Shown piece by piece: positions 47,771-60,356 of a stretch of 64,000 bases of DNA; positions within the stretch are counted from its first letter, which is position 1; every line of letters starts with the position of its first letter. The notes under the pieces were generated by a model. The model saw only the letters and a list, made by a program, of their open reading frames with translations. It made no database searches and had not been told where the DNA came from. The DNA comes from Punica granatum (taxonomy: Eukaryota > Streptophyta > Magnoliopsida > Myrtales > Lythraceae): positions 27,276,605 to 27,340,604 of the forward strand of contig NC_045130.1 in NCBI RefSeq assembly GCF_007655135.1, read 5' to 3'. A program made the position numbers and the translations under genes.

Positions 47771-48630
47771 ATTAACTATTAACTAAGAATTAATTACTGG
47801 TCCCACTCGCACCAGGTGGCCAGCACTTGCTCTTTTTGTTGCGCAAGAGACTCGGAATTTCATCTTGTGCGAACTTATTCATATAGAGAAACCACCAAAA
47901 TATATTCAAATAACAATGCCAAAATAAATAAAATGGACAATAAGAATTTAACGTGAAACCTCCTGATATTAGGAATAAAGCCACGGCCAGGGACACCCAC
48001 GTAACTACACTATCAACAATAGACGAAAATATACAAAGTTCTTCCCTATCAATTGACAACTAGGGTATACCCCTCGATCAACTCCATCCTTGATGGTCTT
48101 CACCTCTGATATTTCAGGGTTTTAGAGCCTCGAGTTCGGATTGCTAGACCCGGAACCCATCAATTCTCAATAAGGATCAACTTTTTGGCAAGCACAACTA
48201 ATTTCAAAATATGGAAATTTTAGTTGAAGAAAATTTGCCAAAACATAAGACAAAATGACAAGGCTCAAAACGCAGGCTGTGGGTTTCCTCTGCCGATCTC
48301 CACCATTCATAATGAAGAACAATGAATTCAGAATCTTCCCTCAAATTTTGAGTCTGATCTAATGGTGAAAGGATTCGCGCGAATGATTTTCCGAAATTGG
48401 TCAAAACTGATTCGAACAGACAAAATTCTTTTGTACTTCTCTGGTAATCGTTTCCTTGCTGCTGCTACACTCGAAAATTACAGCTGTGTTGTGTTGCCCT
48501 AACTCCTTCATTGATGTTGTGTGAGTGCACTCCAAAAAATACATGGATTTAAGCCCGATATCCATCCATGAGAAGATTGAAATCACATGGACTTTGGGCC
48601 ACTCTTCATTTGGGAGAGTCATTCGTATGA
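47771..48630 (-). repeat. LTR-like remnant, unclassified
   Basis: Read on the minus strand, 'agttacgtgggtgtccctggccgtgg...aggtttcacgttaaattctt' (about 48010-47940) resembles the end of many plant Copia LTRs. No primer site or partner LTR was found. The minus-strand frames here have no domain. Confidence 0.3.
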
Positions 48631-48639
48631 CTCGGAACG

Positions 48640-48960
48640 TTTGATTTTGAAGTTCAATTCTACTCCACTACACTCCACTCTGTTTTGCTTTATTCTTCCC
48701 CTAATTCAACAATATAATAATTACTTTTTATCTTCTTTTTTTTCCATTTTAATAATAAATTCTCGTACATATTTTTTTTAACTATTATTACAACTAATTT
48801 TTGAATAATAAATTCTCCTATCAACTCGTCCATCCATATATACACATAACTTTTTTTGTCTTTTTCTCACATTTAATAATAAATTTTCAAATATATTTTT
48901 TAAAATATTATTATAATTAATTTTTTAATAATAAATTTTCTCATTTACTATTAGCTATTT
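48640..48960. repeat. AT-rich MITE-like sequence with repeated 'aataataaatt' units
   Basis: 'aataataaattct' or 'aataataaatttt' recurs at about 48750, 48808, 48872 and 48928. The start 'ttcaattctactccactacactccac' resembles the subterminal repeats of the 'GTTTGGTTT' family. The ends are unclear. Confidence 0.35.
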
Positions 48961-51900
48961 TTGAAAGAAAAGTGTTACTAACATTAAAATTACAAGTATA
49001 CTCTAAATATCTTAGAGCAACTATTGTCTCCGGCGACCTCAAGGGAGGATGGCCGTTGGCCGGGTGACTGGGAACCCGATTTTGATTAGAAGACTGTTTG
49101 TTTAATTTTTTTTTTTTATCATTCAATAGTTTTAGATGCCATAAATGTTGGACAAAAATGACACGTGGCAGGTGACACATCAATATTGAATAGCCAAACT
49201 GACAATTTTGCTTAATTTTGAAAAAGAAAATCGAAATGTTGTGATTTTTAGAATAAAATTTCGAATGTTTCATTTTAATAAAAAAATAAACATGAAAATT
49301 TTATAAGCAATGTATCCAAAAAAATAGTGAAAAGGAAATGAACAAGATGTACTGTTATTTTTCTCCATAGTCGTCGTTATCTAAAACTCTTACTTATAAG
49401 AAAAAACAAGGAATGCAAATTCAATTGAATTAAGATGGTAAAAGTACAATACAATTAAAATTTGAATATACGTAAGTATTTAATTTTAATTTGTGCTAAT
49501 AATAAGTTTAATAAAATTAATATTAAATAATGAATACTACGTTTTTCTTTTGCTAGATGATTAAAACACTAGTATAATTGAAAATCGTAAACTTCAATGA
49601 TATTGTGTAATAAAATTTATTAAATAATGCATCAATGTATATAAAGCTTAATGGTTTCCCCGGAAAATGCCATGACTTTTTAAGAGAAAATGTACTCTTA
49701 TTAAAGCACTCTTATTTTATTAATATTTTATTTTTATTTTTATTCACCGAGAAAAAAAAATACTTATTTTTTGTAGTCCTCTTAAAAAAAAGAAGGAAAA
49801 GGAAAATCCCACCCGCAACAAATTTCAGGTCTCCCACTAGTTAAACTAATGTTAAAAGTTAAAGAACAAGAAGAAGTTGTATGCGGAGGGAAACGATTAA
49901 GAGCACATGGATTGAAAATTACACTAACAGGATAAGCAGAAACATTATTTAATTTGAATTCAAGAACTATTAAATCATTGTGATGATGATATATATCAAC
50001 AAGGATAATTATTTTTCTTTATAAATTAATGAGCAACGACCAAGCAATTTCATATTTTCATATATATATATATATATATATATATTAATGAGAAAAAACT
50101 TAGGATAAATAATAAAAAATTGTTAGTAAGAAAAATTATCCTTATATAGACACAGCAATTCAACTTTCAATTTTGTGCTATGTAATTTTCTTAATCTTTT
50201 GTTGTAAGTTACTTCTTTATCATGGATTAAATATTCTTATATGTCGTATCTTGTGTAACACTCTTTAGAATTATGAATTTGAGAAGGATAAGTGAAGGTA
50301 TGGTACTTTACCTGCTACATAGAGCGGGTCAAAACCCATTAGAATCACTTTGTGTCAAGCTGATCCAATATTCAAACAAAATTAAGTGGTAAAATTCAGA
50401 TTTTCAGCACCTAATATGATTTAGCTTGTTTGATAAACTCAAAATAAATTGATTTGGTTATAGTAAATTAAGTAAAAAAAACCTCTTAATCATTAAATAA
50501 GTTAAAATCTACTTTATTGTTAATTTGATCACTCAACGGGAGGGCTTTTTCTCTTATTTGCAGTGGCAACCCTGTATTTTTCATAATTACAAAGAGATCC
50601 CAACGGGTGACGATTTTAGGCAGTGGGAGGAGAGAGAGATATGAGTGACGACGAGGAGGGGTGCGGTGAAGGCCCTGACGCTACTTATTGGCCGCTGGCA
50701 ACCTCGTTTTACGCAATCGTGGTTAGAATCGAAGACACCGCCATTCGGAATCCTCATTTTCTTTTTCCAATAATAATTAAAAAAAAAGGCAATTTTATTT
50801 ATTTATTATTATTATTTTGTGGAGGGGTTGGGGGGAGGGCTTGGGACGGCCTCTAGGGTCCCTAGTGACAACGGGAGCCTTCACTCTCCCGCTTTATCTC
50901 TCCTCTTTCCAATAGAAAGGAGGAGAATTCTGAGAGATGATGGCTCCTATCCCTCTCACCGCCACTCCTTCGACTTCTGATTCTTAGATTTCTCAAGTTA
51001 TCTCTTTTTTATTTTAAAATATATTTATTTTATTTTAGTGAAATAACCATAAACTATATATCAACATAAAAAATCTATAAATATTGCATTATAAAAATCT
51101 GGGGTCAAAAGTGCAAAATATTAAAATTTTGGGAGGCAACCAACCAAAATTACTTCCAATTTTCAACATCGTAGTTTTTACCCTGCCAATATCACTTAAC
51201 CCCTTAAGCATTGATCAGTCCATAATATTCTTATATTTAAATATTTAATCTAATGTACTTAAAAACTAGTCCAAATAACTACCTGTTTAATCTCAGGTAA
51301 TAAGTTATGAGATATTTTCACCCTAAGTAGATATTCATGATAGGAGAAATTTTATAGTGCAATTATTATATAGTGACAGTGGTCAACTTTATTTCACTAA
51401 ATGCTGCTAGTAGTCACACCAAATTGCCAATAATTTGCTTTTGGTGGGTGGTTTGGTAAGCAGATTTCACTCGATTTTAAATAGAGGCAATATTTGATGA
51501 CAATATATTCTCTGTTTTTTTTTTTGGCTGAATTCGATGAAAAACTTTTAAAACCATAATTTAGATTGGATTTTAAAGTTGAAAACATAATTTCCCCTAT
51601 GACTGCTTTTGCTCCCTTCTTCAATTTTCAGAATGAAAAGGAGCTTAGCAGAACTCTTGACCTTCTAGGAAGACTATAATGCCCTTTTGAGTATTTATAA
51701 AGAAAAATCTCAAACTAAAAAAATTATAAACCTAAAAGCTGGAATTGTTATTGAATAATAACAAAATCATGTCCCAGTCCCACTGGCAGACGAGCTAACT
51801 CAGCTACTCTGATCATGTCTGTTACAGGACAAGATATTAGTAGTTATAACAAGCATAGAGCGATCAGTTTAACTCCGATCCCTAATGGCTTGTTTGGATC

Positions 51901-52420
51901 GAGGGATTTGGTGGAAGAAAGAGGAAAAGAAGAGTCGGAGAGAGGGTCCTTTTCTATAATACAAGCATTCCTTTCAGGACCTTTTACATCAGCCAAAACA
52001 AATCCTCAAGTTGGAGTAGTAATTTTCTACCGATCAATCCTTTTCTTCCATTCTATTGCCTTAACCATGCTAGGGGGCCTAATGACTGGTTCGCAAGCTC
52101 GGTATCTCGATTCCTAGACAAAACCACATTCAGGCTTCTTTTATTATTCAATTGCATATCGATCTCGAATAATCAATCAACGTACATCTAAGCTTGAAAA
52201 TGGTATCTTGGTCTTTTTATTAAGGGCATCCTTTAGGAGGCCAATTACTCTTGTGCTCGATGCTACTTTTCCATATGGTAAGTTTAGGGAACGACAGTTA
52301 CTAAGCTGTCAAAAAGTTCGGGCTACAGTGAGATAACAGATTGAAGGTACAATTGAATCCAATGTCCTAACAAATATAAAGTTCCAAGAGTAAAATGACG
52401 GCAAATTAGAAACATCGGTG
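48961..52420. other. AT-rich intergenic region with a possible MITE; no gene recognised
   Basis: It includes an (AT)~14 run at 50059-50086 and a small GC-richer patch at 50600-50900 that opens a 77-codon frame (50623-50856) without a domain. A MITE-like unit lies at about 51890-52110: 'gtttggatcgagggatttgg' at the left with 'aaatcctcaagttggagtag' inside, a pattern common in eudicot MITEs. None of these shows a clean target duplication. Confidence 0.4.
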
Positions 52421-52669
52421 CAGTAGGACTTGTCATCACTCTTTAACAAAAAATCGATTCACAACATCACAACTCAATTTGTATGAGTCACATGAAGAAC
52501 TTGTATCCCTAAACTGTTTCTTCCATTTCCATTTTTCCCACTCTCTCATCATCAAATCCTTTTCGATTAGTAACTGTACCATTCCGAGTGAACCGGGAAC
52601 ATATATTGGTATAAAAGCAGAATGCAACCCATCATAAACAGTGACATGTGCCCAAAAAGCAGTCGAACC

Positions 52670-54480
52670 TCAGATATTTTTCTTGCTACCTGAGCGGGAG
52701 AACCTCTGATCCAATGACTGCAGCTGGTTCCTTAGATTTTGGTTTTCCTCGAGCAGACGGTCGTACTCGAGAAGGAAACCCTCAGATTGTTTGCTCAGAG
52801 CAACTGCATTTGCTTCAGCGGCAGATAAATCTTTCTTCTTCGTCTCGAGTTCTGATTCGAGCTGCTCAAGCTTTAGCCGGAGGGCTTTCGTCTCCCCCTC
52901 CAAGCTCTTGAGCTCATCGGAAGCACCACTTTTCCCATCTCCAGAATCTCCTTGGGTCTGGGCCCGCTTCTTAGCAGCTTCCATGCTCTTTCTCCGTAGG
53001 CGGAGCTCTCTCATGTAGTGATGAAGCCTGTCAATCATCAGGGCAAGGAAAAGGATGGCTCCTGCAAGAATTAATGCAATCCTAGAAGTTAAGATCACAA
53101 CGGGTGGCAAAAGCCAAAGATGCAGTCTATATGAGAGCTTTTATGCTTAGTAGCAGTTGAAAGAACTAGCAGAAGAAGACACAGGCTAATGACGCGCAGA
53201 GACATATTTAATGATCTATGGACAGCTTAATTAGCAATACACTAAACCATTGATTATACTTTTCACTAGGGAAATTGATCTTAAAACCCTTCAGTAACAT
53301 CGCTGTCAATTCCACCTCCAGACAGTTAATTAAACACAGGTCAGTGACTAAGGAAATAGCCATCTACGCATACACTACCCTATCGTGCCAAGTTCTGATA
53401 ATACAGACTGAATCAAAGATGATTTATTTTGATCCCATCAGTATGAAACATTCGAGTTCGAAGCATCTTGTACTGCACTTTTAAGAGTCAAGAATTGTAA
53501 TTTCAGCATCTCCACCAGGAAAGAAACTTAAGAAGTCACAGTTGCAATGCAGGTGAGGCAAAAGCTCAGCTATATTTCTAGAGTTGAAACCGATTCTAAA
53601 TGCTCTCTGCAGTTTTCGTGCTGAACAAGGGACATACTGATTCAAATTCATCAGCACAAGTGCTTGTCATTCGCAATGGCCCATTCTACCATCTCCAACT
53701 CATATAAGATCAAATTACGCTAAGAAAGGGCATTACATTGTAAATGACAGAACAATCTACCTCATTACCTACAAGATCGTCCAGCTTTTGTTAACTCGGA
53801 AAATTATCATTTCATTGTGGAACAAATCAGTCAAATGATAGTATGGAGAGAGCAATTCAAATGAACAACATCGGGATGTGGCAACGGGAAAGCAAATATG
53901 GGCAATTGGGATTTGATGCGATGCTCTATGACATCAGAAGCATGTAAAGATACCAATTTCATCCCTAAGCTAATGCACGTGAACCGATCACGATCAGCTG
54001 ATTTATCCATAAAACCAAAATGCTATTCCTCCACAAGAGATTGACGAATACTACATCTGCTATCGGCTCATTCAAGTTGAATCCGAAGAAACAACCCGAA
54101 CCCCAATTTGATCATAGGTCGATTTCTCATATTAAGCAATTCAATGAAGACGAGAAGACCAGCAATCGTCAAGGAGATCGCTCACCCATGAGAGTGGACT
54201 CGAGCATGTGTCCTGCAAAAAGGACCTGGTCCGTCGGATTGGGGCTAGCCGCGCCGCCGTCCTCATTCATCCAACGGCTGCGGATCTTCGCCATGCTGTA
54301 GAGGCTGGAACACAGGACAACCGCTATGGTACCCGCCACCGTCTTGACCACCAGGGGACCCCGCCCGCGCTTCGCCCGGTCCAGCCCCATGATCACGAGC
54401 TTCCTCAGCGGGGTCTTGAACACGAACGACAATGTCAGGGCCATCTCGAAGAGTATCACCGTGAACAGGAGCTGGATCAT
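52670..54480 (-). CDS. BAP31-like ER membrane protein (2 exons, 228 aa)
   Basis: Exon 1 is 54480-54186 and exon 2 is 53061-52670. The donor ATGG|GTGAGC and acceptor TTCTTGCAG|GAGCC join in phase 1 to restore STLMGAILFLALMIDRLHHY. The protein belongs to the Bap31/Bap29 family, integral ER proteins involved in quality control and export of membrane proteins. Three membrane segments are visible (about 3-21, 45-62 and 96-110). A charged coiled coil follows (about 125-215; TKALRLKLEQLESELETKKK), and the tail ends KKNI, a dilysine KKXX ER-retrieval signal. The N-terminal MIQLLFTVILFEMALTLSFV start is typical of plant members, and length is normal for the family. The 1.1-kb intron shows nothing notable. 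No defect is seen. Confidence 0.92.
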
Positions 54481-54690
54481 CTTGTCTCCGAAATCCTAAG
54501 CCAGAGAGCGAAGTGATTGTTGATCTAGTCGCTGTTATAGCAGATTCCGGATCAAGGGTTTGATTGAGGGGTGGGGAGGGGGGATGGTGGGAGTAATGAG
54601 GAGGGGAGGTGGGCACTGATCAGAGAGAAGGAATTGATTATGGAGAAAACAGAGAATTAAAGAGGGAAGCAAAGGGAAAAAGGTTTTCTT

Positions 54691-54722
54691 CTCCTTCTTC
54701 TTCTTCTTCTTCTTCTTCTTCC
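54691..54722 (+). repeat. (CTT)~10 microsatellite in the BAP31-like upstream region
   Basis: It reads as GAA repeats on the gene strand, about 215-240 bp upstream of the ATG, probably in the 5' UTR or core promoter. Such repeats are frequent in plant 5' leaders. Confidence 0.85.
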
Positions 54723-55350
54723 ATGGGGTCCCCGAGGCCAGGTCGACGAACATCGGCCGGCTGGGTTCATTTTGCTAAGGAGTCCCCGGATTTTTTCTTT
54801 TCAAATAATGACCTCAGAACTTCTTTTGTATTTTCACATTAAAGCTATTGTGGTATTTCGCGATGGGGTTAATGTTTCTTCGTCTATCCCGTGAGAATCA
54901 GCGTACATGATCCTTTTCAGTTTCCAGTGACAATGTATCTTATCGGCAATCAATTTCAGCGGAGTCCATACATTGGCTCAGCTAGTCCTTTTAGTTTTCT
55001 GATAAATTTCAACATGCATACATGCAAAAGATTAATTCATATATGATTGCATAACCACAGCCTTATGGCTTTGGTTAATGATAAGCACTTATAGCCATGA
55101 TGCTCGATTTCACAGTCGTACGGCTAAACAATGCAACCACGTGGTTGTGGTCTATCTAATGGTTTGACATCTATATATAGACGCTATTTGCTCAAGGAAG
55201 AGGGGAAAAGGAGGAGGTTCTACCTTAGTTTCGTTAGAATCTCTAACTAGGGGAATCCATTTAAAATCCCCAACCAATTTTCAGAGAGCCAAGGCCTAGA
55301 CATTTGACCCTATAGTTTCCCGAGAGAAGATCCTCCGAGGTCTTTGAGCA
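54723..55350. other. Promoter-side flank of the BAP31-like gene; nothing specific recognised
   Basis: This is divergent intergenic sequence between the BAP31-like gene and the repeat region that begins at 55353. No confident regulatory element was identified. Confidence 0.35.
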
Positions 55351-55352
55351 TG

Positions 55353-58300
55353 TGTCACGACCCGAAATTTCAGCTGAATTTTTCCTATATTTATTCGATA
55401 TCCATTACCACATGACCATTCACATAAAACTGGCTTTCCATAAACCCAAAAAAATATAAAATCAATATAGCATGCTCTAATATCTATATACATCTCAAAA
55501 GAGAGTAATTTTCTTTTCTCAACCAATCACTCAACCAAACTAAACAAAAATTTCAGGTCGTAACATATTCAAATACCTTATATACAAAAAATACTTATCA
55601 AATAACTAAGGTTCCTACTTAGTTCTCCGAACTGATCCCCGATATCAAAAGAGTTCTCCTGTGCTGCTAGTCTAGTTCCTAACTCATCCGAAAAATATAT
55701 GCAGAGTGTGAGCTGTATTTCAGTGAGCACTATATTCCAAAGTAAAATGAATTATTATTAAATAAATCTTTAATTTCTAACAACCAATTATGCAAATAAA
55801 CAATACAATCACATTCAATCCAACTATCTGCTCACTCACACACATACGTGGTATATTATATATATATGTATATATATACACCTATATAAAAAATAAAATT
55901 TATCCAATATATTAACTAAATTTAAGTCATACTAACAATTACACACAACTCTTCCAACCATTTCTCTAGTATCCATTATCACATAAACATCAAATATCCA
56001 TTCATTAGCGTTTCATAGTAAGTCACAACATTACCTGACATATCAAACTTCAGCAACAATCAATACAAACAAACAATACACAACACAACTAATCAATATA
56101 GCCATAAGATTGCATTTACTCACAACAAAGTTATGACGGTACCGTAACTCTGCACATCTCAAATAAATTATTCACATATCCTCATAATCATATCTCATAA
56201 GCGAGGGCCGCCTATTAACCTCTAGCGGTAAGAGTTGACCTCAATCTATATTCCGCCAGGTCTAGCGGCCGATCGGGCCCCTTTTTCTATTCTGCCGAGT
56301 CCAGCGGCCGATCATGCCCCCATTTATATTCCGCAGAGTCTAGCGGCCGATCTGGCCCATGTTTATATTCCGCCAGGTCCAGCGGCCGATCATGCCTATG
56401 TTTATATTCTACCGGATCCAGCGGCCGATCATGCCCTATTTATATTCCGCCAGGTCCAGCGGCCGACCTGGCCTATGTTTATATTCCGCCGGGTCCAGCA
56501 GTCCCATGGCTATAGTTAAACAACAATCACAAGCACAATCGACTGCAACCATGCCATCTTATCTCATATACCCACACCAAATTCTTATTCACAAATTATC
56601 ACAATATTTCCTTTAATAATAACATCCATAAAATTCATGTCTCATATAATGACGTCATAATCCATCACTTATCCTATATCCGCATAAATTAATTTATACA
56701 CTCCATACAATTATTACCAGCTAAAGCTCTTGCAATAATCACAATAATCACATAACCTCAAACAGACAACTCCAACACAAACAGAAAACATCTCTCAAAT
56801 CCTCTTATTATAATCAATCCTATTAATCACACCATCATTACCATTCACTTAACGTACTTTGTATGTATATATACATATACATATATCAATATATATATCA
56901 TTTTTCAATGGAATAAGGTACTCACTGACAATTCCCATAAGAATAGTTCATTGGCTCGAGCCTTCTGAATCCAGATATTCGGTCTCCTCGATCCCTATCC
57001 ATTACAATCATAAAATATCACCTAATATGCAAAATAACATCACAATATACATGTTAGTTCTGTCAAACTATTGTTCCCACTTTAGATAAAACAGAAGAAT
57101 ACTTTAATGAACAAGTCCTCCATTAATCTACTAATGAGAACATTGAAAATAAAACTTCATCTACCCCCATGATCAAACTTTCACCTAAACAAACGCGATC
57201 AGTAAAAATTGTCAAGTATAAATTATGCACGTAAATTCGAATCCTTTGTCAGAACCCCATAAAGTCAATCAAATTATTCTAATCGAATTCCTTAAGCTCA
57301 TACACGACCGAATTCAATCTAACAAGAGAAACTCTAGCTTCGCTAAACTCATTAGACACTCATGCTTAAACTATAAAAAACCCACTTACTTCAACCAACT
57401 AACCCAAATAATACAAGGAAGAATACAACTAAATATATAAACTCAATCCCTTCATCAAAACTATACAACTTTTGTCTATTCTCATTTCTTCTCCTCTTGC
57501 TCAAGAGACATACAAAACAAAGAAAGAGAAACAAAAGAATCAGGCAATATAAATATAAGAACAATGGAACGAGTTCAAGCTAAACTCAACAAAAATGAGT
57601 TCCAAGATCCTTAAATCAACTCTAATCCCGATTCAAATGCCCCTTATTTTGACTATGGAATACCCAAAATGACATGAAAAGCTACGGAGAATGATCTGAA
57701 AGCATATAGGAACGAAGACAACTTACCATATCCATGAAGGTGACCAAAAAGAACATTTATAAGCCTTACTCATGACTGGACAGCATGCAAAGTTATTTAA
57801 ATCGATCTTACGGAGACCCAAATATAAGTAATCGAGCATCCAAAAGCATCTACAATTTATTTTAGTCTATGCTCCAAATTGAGGTTAACCAAGCAAAAGA
57901 TCAATCAACTAAACAAGCATCCAAAACTCAACTTGAGACTAAGCAATATCATCCTTCCTCTATTAGTCAATTCAACCACATATTCAGGCATGAATACAAG
58001 TCATCAAGATCGGCTTCAACCATCCCAAATAGAACAAAAATCACCAAGCAAATTTAGTCCACAACATGAACCCATCTCCAAATCACACAAACTAGGCTAA
58101 GCATACTCCAATTGATCAAACAATCTTCATCCTATCCAGCCCTCGAAAAAAAATTCATGTTAAAGTACTTTAAATCGCTTGAAGAATCGGATACAACTCA
58201 ACCACATCCCAAACTTAGCCTCAAGCCATGAAAACTTGGTTAAAGCATCCTAAATTGAGTACGAAAAGACCATTTAACTCATCTCATATCCTAAGCACGT

Positions 58301-58990
58301 CTCCTATCGTCGTACACAAACAAAATATCCTAAAACCGGTCAAGGAATCACCACATAGCTCAGCCACATACTTAAACGCAGGAGTCAGTCATCGAAATTA
58401 AGCAAAACCTCCAAGAACCATCCTACAACTCAACTATTTTTTTCCCACACGACTTCCTATCATCAAAACCAGTCATTTTCTTCCTAAATCGAACAAGTAG
58501 TGGGCATGTAACTCGGTCCATAATTCGAATCCGAATTCTAGAAATCAGAATCAAGTACATGAAAAGGTTGAATTAGCTACATACCCAATACATGCAGCCT
58601 ATTTGACTGATATCAATCCTCCCTTCAACCTATCCTTCCTCTTCTTCTTCTCCACCGAGTTCGCTCAGCTTGGTTCTCTTTCTCCTCCGTAAGCTCCACT
58701 GAGCCTTCTCTGCCATTTTCATTTCCTCTCTCTCTCTCTCTCTCTCTTGCTTTGCTTCTTTCTGTGTCTTCCCCAGCCCACCGACAGAACAAAAGAAAGG
58801 AAGAAACAAATGAAAAACAAAGAAGAAAAGAAAGAAAAAGAAAGAAGGAAATGGCGGTGGAATGGGTGAGGGGAAGAGTGGCCACGTGGGGCCCTTTCTA
58901 ATCCTTTTTTTTCAGCATCATATATATAATGTATTATGTATATAAAAGCATATGTATGTATACGTGTATGTATACATATTTGGAAAAAGT
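55353..58990. repeat. Large non-coding retroelement-like region
   Basis: It starts TGTCACGACCCGAAATTTC, a motif often seen at the ends of plant non-coding LTR-type repeats. An inverted counterpart (aaatttcaggtcgtaa) lies near 55548-55563. The interior is AC-rich and low in coding potential, contains the 39-bp minisatellite, and ends in a CT-rich stretch (58600-58750). No second LTR, primer site or polyprotein was found. It may be a solo long LTR or a LARD-type fragment. Confidence 0.4.
56240..56510 (+). repeat. Minisatellite, seven units of about 39 bp
   Basis: The unit core is ATTCCGCCAGGTCCAGCGGC followed by CGATCATGCC. Cores recur about every 39-40 bp from 56264 to 56498. Because 39 is a multiple of three, a frame stays open across several units (56235-56519, repeated P-x-x-A-A-D-x-A). 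This is a by-product of the repeat rather than evidence for a gene. Confidence 0.85.
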
Positions 58991-59374
58991 AAATATTGAG
59001 TCTCACAGCATGATACCTCAATTGGCCTTCGGCCATATCTAAGTTGTCCTTTCGATGTGGTTATGGATTTATTTCATAATCGATTTGACAACGATAAAAT
59101 CACTACAAATCTGCGTAGGATGCTACCCTGCACTACAAATTTTTTAGCCACCGCCGCCTTTGACCGTCGAGATAGCCTGCAACTTCATCAGTTGTGATGG
59201 TGGTTGAGATCCGAGCCTCCACCACCTCCGATCTCCCTAATGGAGCCAGGCTGCTACTGCAATAGACGAAGTCACCGGCGACTTCAAGTGCCGCCAATGA
59301 TCTCACCTTGGTCGGTGTTGGCTGAGATCTGACCCACCACCATGCCTCCCATCGCTCGCCCACCTGTTGTTGCT

Positions 59375-59496
<122 letters not shown>

Positions 59497-60356
59497 TGTT
59501 GTGTGTAAGACATAAATGGGTCATTTTTTAATTTCAAAAAGTTCAAGGCATTGTTGCAAATTCAGAAAAATTCTCCACATGGTTGAACGATTCAGCAAAG
59601 GAAACAAGTATGTTTCCATTTACCTATAAAAAAAAAGTATGTTTCCATTTACTAATCATTAAATGATTTTTGGATTTAATTTATTAAATTGACTTAATTT
59701 TTTATCAATTAAACAAGCTAAATCCAATTAAATAATAAAAAATTTAATTTAAGCACTCAATTGGTGTTATCAAATGCTACATTATTTTCATGTCTTTTCA
59801 TGTGAGAGAATTATATACGCAGTCTTATAAGTTTGCCGTTTTTATCGATCAAGTACTATAAGTTTGATTTTGGCTATGAGTCCTCAGAAATCTAGTTCGT
59901 TGTACACTTTTAGTCCAAATTTTTGCTGAGTTTTGACAAGTGATGATGTCAACATCAAAGGTGTGAAAATTTTCAACCGTAATTAAAATGCTAACATGAA
60001 ATATATAACTACCAACATAAATCCTATAAATTTGCCCAAACTTCCAATGGAGCCCTATAAGTTTCGATTTGGCTAAGTCAATCATAAATCGTGATCTAGT
60101 ATGGCATACATTGTTTGTCCAAACCGGTGATGATTGGGACATAATGGTGAGATTATATTATAACGTGCTAATTGTTTAGGGAGAATTACAAAAAAGATCC
60201 TATAAGTTTGCCCTTTTTTGACATCGAGGTCTATAAGTTTCATTTTGGCTTGGCTAAGTCAATCATAAAACGTGATCTAGCATGTTATACATTATTGGTC
60301 CAAACCGGTGATGTCTGGGACTTAATGGCGAGATTATATTATAACATGCTAATTTT

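Noticed and set aside
47790..48059. 89-codon hydrophobic minus-strand frame
   Set aside because: It coincides with LTR-like sequence and has no recognisable domain.
50623..50856. 77-codon frame with an acidic start in a GC-richer patch
   Set aside because: It runs into poly-Lys and poly-Leu encoded by simple repeats, with no domain or gene structure around it.
51815..52117. 100-codon + strand frame, considered as organellar DNA or a small gene
   Set aside because: It matches no chloroplast or mitochondrial protein I know, and part of it fits a common MITE pattern instead.
56235..56519. 94-codon repeated Pro/Ala/Asp frame as a gene
   Set aside because: It is explained by a 39-bp tandem repeat. 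No start context, domain or splice structure supports a gene.
59101..59150. 'cactacaaa' words considered as CACTA termini
   Set aside because: There is no matching inverted end, subterminal repeats or 3-bp duplication nearby.
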